Source: Deltaproteobacteria bacterium
GTDB lineage: Bacteria > Myxococcota_A > UBA9042
Assembly: GCA_020632665.1 (NCBI GenBank)
Contig: JACKFC010000064.1
Coordinates: 1 to 6,928, forward strand
Reading direction: 5' to 3'
Length of the DNA: 6,928 bases
Notes under the pieces: model-generated
Databases searched by the model: none
What the model saw: only the letters and a program-made list of their open reading frames with translations
Told to the model about the DNA's origin: nothing
In this document: positions 3,985 through 6,928 of the stretch, one piece after another
Layout of the letters: the number at the start of each line of letters is the position of its first letter
Numbering within the stretch: position 1 is the first letter of the stretch
Position numbers and translations under genes: made by a program

Positions 3985-6735
3985 ATGTCCTTGCGTCTGC
4001 ATCCCGATGGTCGCCTGCCTACCCGCGTGGGCCCGCTCCTTCTCGTCGCGTTCCTCGCGGTCGGCTGTGGATCCGACCCGGAAGGCTCCGGTAGCACGAC
4101 CGATGTGACCGTCGACCCCGACACGGGCGGCGGCGACACCGGCGGCCTCGGCGACACGACCGATACCACGGGCACCGCCGACGCCCAGCCGGACTCGGTC
4201 GACACCGGCAGCGGCAGCACCGACGTCGCCGAGCCGGATACGAGCGAGACGACCGACACCGAAGAGATCAGCTGCCCCGGCGGCTTCGGCTGTCCCTGCG
4301 TCAGCAACGGCGAGTGCGACGAAGGCCAGTGCATCGAGACGCCCGAAGGCAAGCAATGCACCAAGACCTGCGTCGACTCGTGCCCCGACGGCTTCTCCTG
4401 CGTCCTCTCGGGCAGCGGGTCGGACACGATCTCCATCTGCGTCTTCAGCAAGGGCAACCTCTGCAGCCCCTGCAACAAGAACTCGGAGTGCCAGATCACC
4501 GGCCACAGCGACGCCCGCTGCGTCGATCAGGGTGACGCGGGCGCGTTCTGCGGCACCGGCTGCAGCTCGGACAGCAACTGCGCCGAGGGCTACAGCTGCC
4601 AGGAAGTCACCGACATCGCTGGCGCGCCGACCCAACAGTGCGTGCTGAAGTCCGGCGTTTGCGGCTGCACGGAAGCCGCGATCAAGAAGGAGCTCTCGAC
4701 CGTCTGCTACAACTCGGTCGGCGACGCCAAATGCGCCGGCACCCGCACCTGCCTGGCCGACGGCAAGCCCGGCGCGCCGGCTGGCGGCGGCTTGACCTCT
4801 TGCGTCGCGGCAAAGCCCGAAGCCGAGGCCTGCGACGGGCAGGACAACGACTGCGACGGTGAGACCGACGAGTCGACCTGCGACGACAACGAGCAGTGCA
4901 CCACCGATAGCTGTGATCCGAAGGAGGGCTGCAAGCACGCCAACAAGCAGGGCTCCTGCGACGCGGATGGCTCCGAGTGCACCGAAAACGACAGCTGCCA
5001 GGACGGCAAGTGCGTGACCGGCAAGGTCGTCACCTGCGACGACGGCAACCCCTGCACCAAGGACGTCTGCGACGCCGCCAAGGGCTGCACCTACGAGCCG
5101 ACCGAGGGCGGTTGCAACGCCGACGACAACCCCTGCACGCCCAACGACGCCTGCAAGGACGGCAAATGCGAGAAGGGCCCGACCAAGGCCTGCGAGAGCG
5201 AGTCGCCCTGTGTGACCGGCGCGTGCTCGATCGTCTCGGGTGAGTGCAAATACCAAGTCACCGACGGCTTCGCCTGCAACGACGGCAACAGCTGCACCGC
5301 GAACAGCAAATGCGACGGCGAGATCTGCAAGGGCACCCCGGTCCCGTGTGACGATCTCGACGTCTGCACCTCCGATAGCTGCGATCCCAAAGCCGGCTGC
5401 AAGCACGACCAGCTCAGCGGCCCCTGTGACGACGGCAACCCCTGCACCGGCAGCGACGTCTGCGCCTCGGGCACCTGCGCCGGCGCGCCGATCGACGTGG
5501 CCAAGATCTGCGGCGACAACAACGACTGCACCTCGGATAGCTGCGACCCGAAGAGCGGCTGCAAGAACGCGCTCCTCGACGGCACCGACTGCGACGACGG
5601 CAACGCCTGCACCAGCGGCGACAAATGCACCAAGGGCAGCTGCATCAGCGGCAAGAATACCTGCGAGTGCACCACCGACGCCGATTGCGCCAAGCTCGAG
5701 GACGGCAACCTCTGCAACGGTACGCTCTACTGCGACAAGTCCGGGCAGCTCTGGGGCTGCAAGATCGACGCGAAGACGATCGTGACCTGCGACGCGACCA
5801 AGGACGGCCCCTGCGAGACCTCGTCCTGCACGCCCTCGACCGGCAAGTGCGACAAGGCGCCGAAGGCCGACGGCACCGCCTGTGACGCCGACGGCTCGGT
5901 CTGCACCAAGGACGACGCCTGCAAGTCGGGCGCCTGCGTCGCCGGCTTGCAGCTCAGCTGCGACGACAACAACCCCTGCACCGACGACGCCTGCAACGCA
6001 CAAGCCGGCTGCAGCAACGTCGCCAATACCGCGCCGTGTGACGCTGACGGCGACGCCTGCACCGAGAACGACACCTGCAAGGACAAGGCCTGCGTCGCCG
6101 GCGCGGCGAAGAGCTGCGACGACAACGAGCAGTGCACAGACGACAGCTGCGACACCAAGACGGGTGACTGCCAGCACGCGAAGAAGAGCGGCAGCTGCGA
6201 CGACGGCAACCCCTGCACGACCACCGATACCTGCGGTGACGGCGCGACGAGCTACACCTGCCTCGCGGGACCGGCCAAGGATTGCGACGACAAGCTCTCC
6301 TGCACCGTCGACAGCTGTGACGAAAAGACCGGCGAATGTGTGAATACCTCGGCGGTCGGGCAGCCCGTCGCCTGCTACTCCGGCGCTCCGGGCACCGAAG
6401 GCAAGGGCATCTGCAAGGCCGGCACGCAGACCTGCACCGAGAGCGGCCAGCTGACCGCCTGTTCGGGCGAGGTGCTGCCGCTGCAGAAGGAAGTCTGCGG
6501 CAACGGCAAGGACGACACCTGCGACGGCATCACCGACGAGGGCTGCGCGCCCACCGGCGTGAGCGGTCGCATGGCGTCGGCGAGCATCGATGCCGCAGCT
6601 GGCAACGGCGCCAAATATGGCATGCGCGCCAGCGCAGGAGCCAGCCTCACCGCAGGCGAGGCCAAGGGTCAGGGCAATACGGTCCTCGACGCCGGCTTCT
6701 ACGCCTGGCTGAAGGCTTGGCTAGGCGGCAAGTAG
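3985..6735 (+). CDS. Large Cys-rich surface lipoprotein with CTDC-type repeats and MopE-like motifs
   Basis: A 916-residue envelope protein of unknown function. Residues 1-28 are a lipoprotein signal ending in LAVGC, with Cys28 the likely lipid site; Ala at -3 is a less common lipobox residue. Residues about 29-93 are a low-complexity Asp/Thr/Gly/Ser linker. From about 94 to 282 lies a Cys-rich N-terminal module (CPGGFGCPC, SCPDGFSC, EGYSC), then a MopE-like motif CDGQDNDCDGETDE (283-296). Residues 299 to about 787 hold eight paired Cys repeats plus a ninth half unit, and a second, degenerate MopE-like motif is at 838-854. By hand count there are about 109 cysteines, none in the last 62 residues. 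The even, eight-per-unit spacing implies disulfide bonds, hence an extracellular rod or stalk. The acidic Asp/Asn loops could bind calcium or, as proposed for MopE, a metal. The repeats resemble Pfam Dicty_CTDC. The C-terminal part (about 860-909) resembles a Gly-rich strand motif ending in AGFYAW. Infers a surface adhesin or matrix protein; no enzyme motif is seen. Confidence 0.88.
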   Translation: MSLRLHPDGRLPTRVGPLLLVAFLAVGCGSDPEGSGSTTDVTVDPDTGGGDTGGLGDTTDTTGTADAQPDSVDTGSGSTDVAEPDTSETTDTEEISCPGGFGCPCVSNGECDEGQCIETPEGKQCTKTCVDSCPDGFSCVLSGSGSDTISICVFSKGNLCSPCNKNSECQITGHSDARCVDQGDAGAFCGTGCSSDSNCAEGYSCQEVTDIAGAPTQQCVLKSGVCGCTEAAIKKELSTVCYNSVGDAKCAGTRTCLADGKPGAPAGGGLTSCVAAKPEAEACDGQDNDCDGETDESTCDDNEQCTTDSCDPKEGCKHANKQGSCDADGSECTENDSCQDGKCVTGKVVTCDDGNPCTKDVCDAAKGCTYEPTEGGCNADDNPCTPNDACKDGKCEKGPTKACESESPCVTGACSIVSGECKYQVTDGFACNDGNSCTANSKCDGEICKGTPVPCDDLDVCTSDSCDPKAGCKHDQLSGPCDDGNPCTGSDVCASGTCAGAPIDVAKICGDNNDCTSDSCDPKSGCKNALLDGTDCDDGNACTSGDKCTKGSCISGKNTCECTTDADCAKLEDGNLCNGTLYCDKSGQLWGCKIDAKTIVTCDATKDGPCETSSCTPSTGKCDKAPKADGTACDADGSVCTKDDACKSGACVAGLQLSCDDNNPCTDDACNAQAGCSNVANTAPCDADGDACTENDTCKDKACVAGAAKSCDDNEQCTDDSCDTKTGDCQHAKKSGSCDDGNPCTTTDTCGDGATSYTCLAGPAKDCDDKLSCTVDSCDEKTGECVNTSAVGQPVACYSGAPGTEGKGICKAGTQTCTESGQLTACSGEVLPLQKEVCGNGKDDTCDGITDEGCAPTGVSGRMASASIDAAAGNGAKYGMRASAGASLTAGEAKGQGNTVLDAGFYAWLKAWLGGK
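4879..6345 (+). repeat. Tandem Cys-rich repeat array (eight A+B pairs and one extra A half)
   Basis: Each pair has an A half of the form CDDxxxCTxDxCDxxxGC and a B half CDDGNxCTxxDxCxxGxC, together about 45-53 residues with eight cysteines. Pairs start near residues 299, 345, then onward to a ninth A half at 767. A different module of about 42 residues, starting CECTTDADC, interrupts between pairs five and six. At DNA level the 20-mer GACGACGGCAACCCCTGCAC occurs at 5038, 5428 and 6199, and GACGACAACGAGCAGTGCAC at 4882 and 6118. GATAGCTG, with the rarer GAT codon, recurs at 4906, 5374 and 5536. This shows that the array grew by duplication. Confidence 0.85.
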
Positions 6736-6749
6736 TCGTCGCGGACGAC
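6735..6749 (+). other. Short hairpin at the stop codon of the lipoprotein gene
   Basis: GTCGTC-GCG-GACGAC forms a perfect 6-bp stem with a 3-nt loop, beginning on the last base of the TAG stop. No T-run follows, so it is not a typical terminator. It may reduce expression of, or protect, the transcript at the boundary to the next gene. Confidence 0.3.
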
Positions 6750-6775
6750 GCGCCCCGAGCCACCACGCAGCCAAG

Positions 6776-6783
6776 AAGGAAGG
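6776..6783 (+). promoter_or_regulatory. Ribosome binding site of the downstream secreted-protein gene
   Basis: AAGGAAGG ends four bases before the ATG at 6788. It is a strong purine-rich site and, with the signal peptide that follows, supports a real gene at the right edge. Confidence 0.65.
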
Positions 6784-6787
6784 CACG

Positions 6788-6928
6788 ATGAACCCGATCC
6801 GGAAAAACACTGCATTCACCGCCATGTGCCTCGCGCTGGCGGCGTTGCTCGCCCCCGCGCTGGCCTCGGCAACCCCGAGCAACGTCCTCTTCGAGGGCGC
6901 GCTGCGCTCGACGACCGGCGGCCCGGCT
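6788..6928 (+). CDS. Secreted protein, N-terminal part (cut by right edge)
   Basis: Only 47 residues are visible and the frame is open to the end of the window. MNPIRKN is followed by a hydrophobic core (about 9-25) and ALASA, so a Sec signal peptide cleaved after residue 28 is likely. There is no lipobox Cys. The mature start, TPSNVLFEGALRSTTGGPA, resembles the opening of secreted bacterial proteins that begin with a strand plus a Gly-x-Pro turn, often written as fQGxLxdxxGxPv and followed by a repetitive extracellular region. This is a family impression from 19 residues, not a domain assignment. It lies 52 bp after the lipoprotein gene on the same strand with no clear terminator or promoter between, so co-transcription is likely. 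Function unknown; a surface partner of the lipoprotein is the simplest guess. Confidence 0.7.
   Translation, partial: MNPIRKNTAFTAMCLALAALLAPALASATPSNVLFEGALRSTTGGPA

Noticed and set aside
3382..6177. A 931-residue open frame on the minus strand, opposite the Cys-rich lipoprotein gene and reading through infA.
   Set aside because: It is Ala/Val/Gly-rich low complexity created by the repeated GC-rich codons of the plus-strand repeats. It covers the infA gene and both control regions, and has no recognisable domain. The opposite strand has a signal peptide, Shine-Dalgarno and regular cysteine spacing.
4879..6345. CRISPR-like or mobile tandem repeat array.
   Set aside because: The repeats keep the reading frame, vary at synonymous positions and encode regular cysteines; there are no constant repeats with unique spacers. 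They are protein-coding repeats.
6584..6593. A second copy of the palindrome GCATCGATGC, also found at 3797-3806 before infA.
   Set aside because: It lies inside the coding region of the lipoprotein tail with no regulatory context; most likely chance.

Overview
This GC-rich window carries six protein-coding genes in two transcriptional directions. It looks like a chromosome segment from a predatory or soil/marine-type Myxococcota or another deltaproteobacterial lineage. Three things suggest this: the strong G/C third-position bias, an IF-1 of deltaproteobacterial type, and a very large cysteine-rich surface lipoprotein with MopE-type and Dictyostelium-type (CTDC) repeats, an architecture common in that group. 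The assignment is an inference from protein style, not from a marker gene.

Left part, minus strand (1-3409): an apparent four-gene operon read right to left. It starts with a secreted START/SRPBCC-type lipid-binding protein (2651-3409). Seven bases later comes a lipoprotein alpha/beta hydrolase of the proline-iminopeptidase/TAP type (1195-2643). This overlaps by 4 bases a NatA-like ABC ATPase (461-1198), which overlaps by 4 bases a NatB-like ABC permease that runs off the left edge (1-464). The two ATGA overlaps and the short gap indicate co-transcription and translational coupling. The set looks like an envelope module: one exporter, one periplasmic hydrolase and one periplasmic lipid-binding protein.

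Middle (3410-3984): infA (IF-1, 3567-3785, minus) sits alone between two control regions. The 157-bp gap to its left holds a possible infA terminator hairpin, a second inverted repeat and a promoter for the operon. The 199-bp gap to its right holds a candidate infA promoter, an inverted repeat, an interrupted palindrome and the promoter of the rightward genes. No stretch longer than 300 bases lacks a gene.

Right part, plus strand (3985-6928): a 916-residue lipoprotein with a low-complexity Asp/Thr/Gly/Ser linker, about 109 cysteines, eight and a half paired Cys-rich repeats, two MopE-like motifs and a cysteine-free C-terminal segment. It is followed 52 bp later by the start of a second secreted protein, cut by the right edge. 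The two probably form a surface-protein transcription unit.

The most unusual non-coding observation is that the operon promoter and the lipoprotein promoter match at 29 of 40 positions, well beyond the -35 and -10 hexamers. They may therefore share a promoter class or regulator. I found no RNA genes, CRISPR array, insertion sequence or attachment site.
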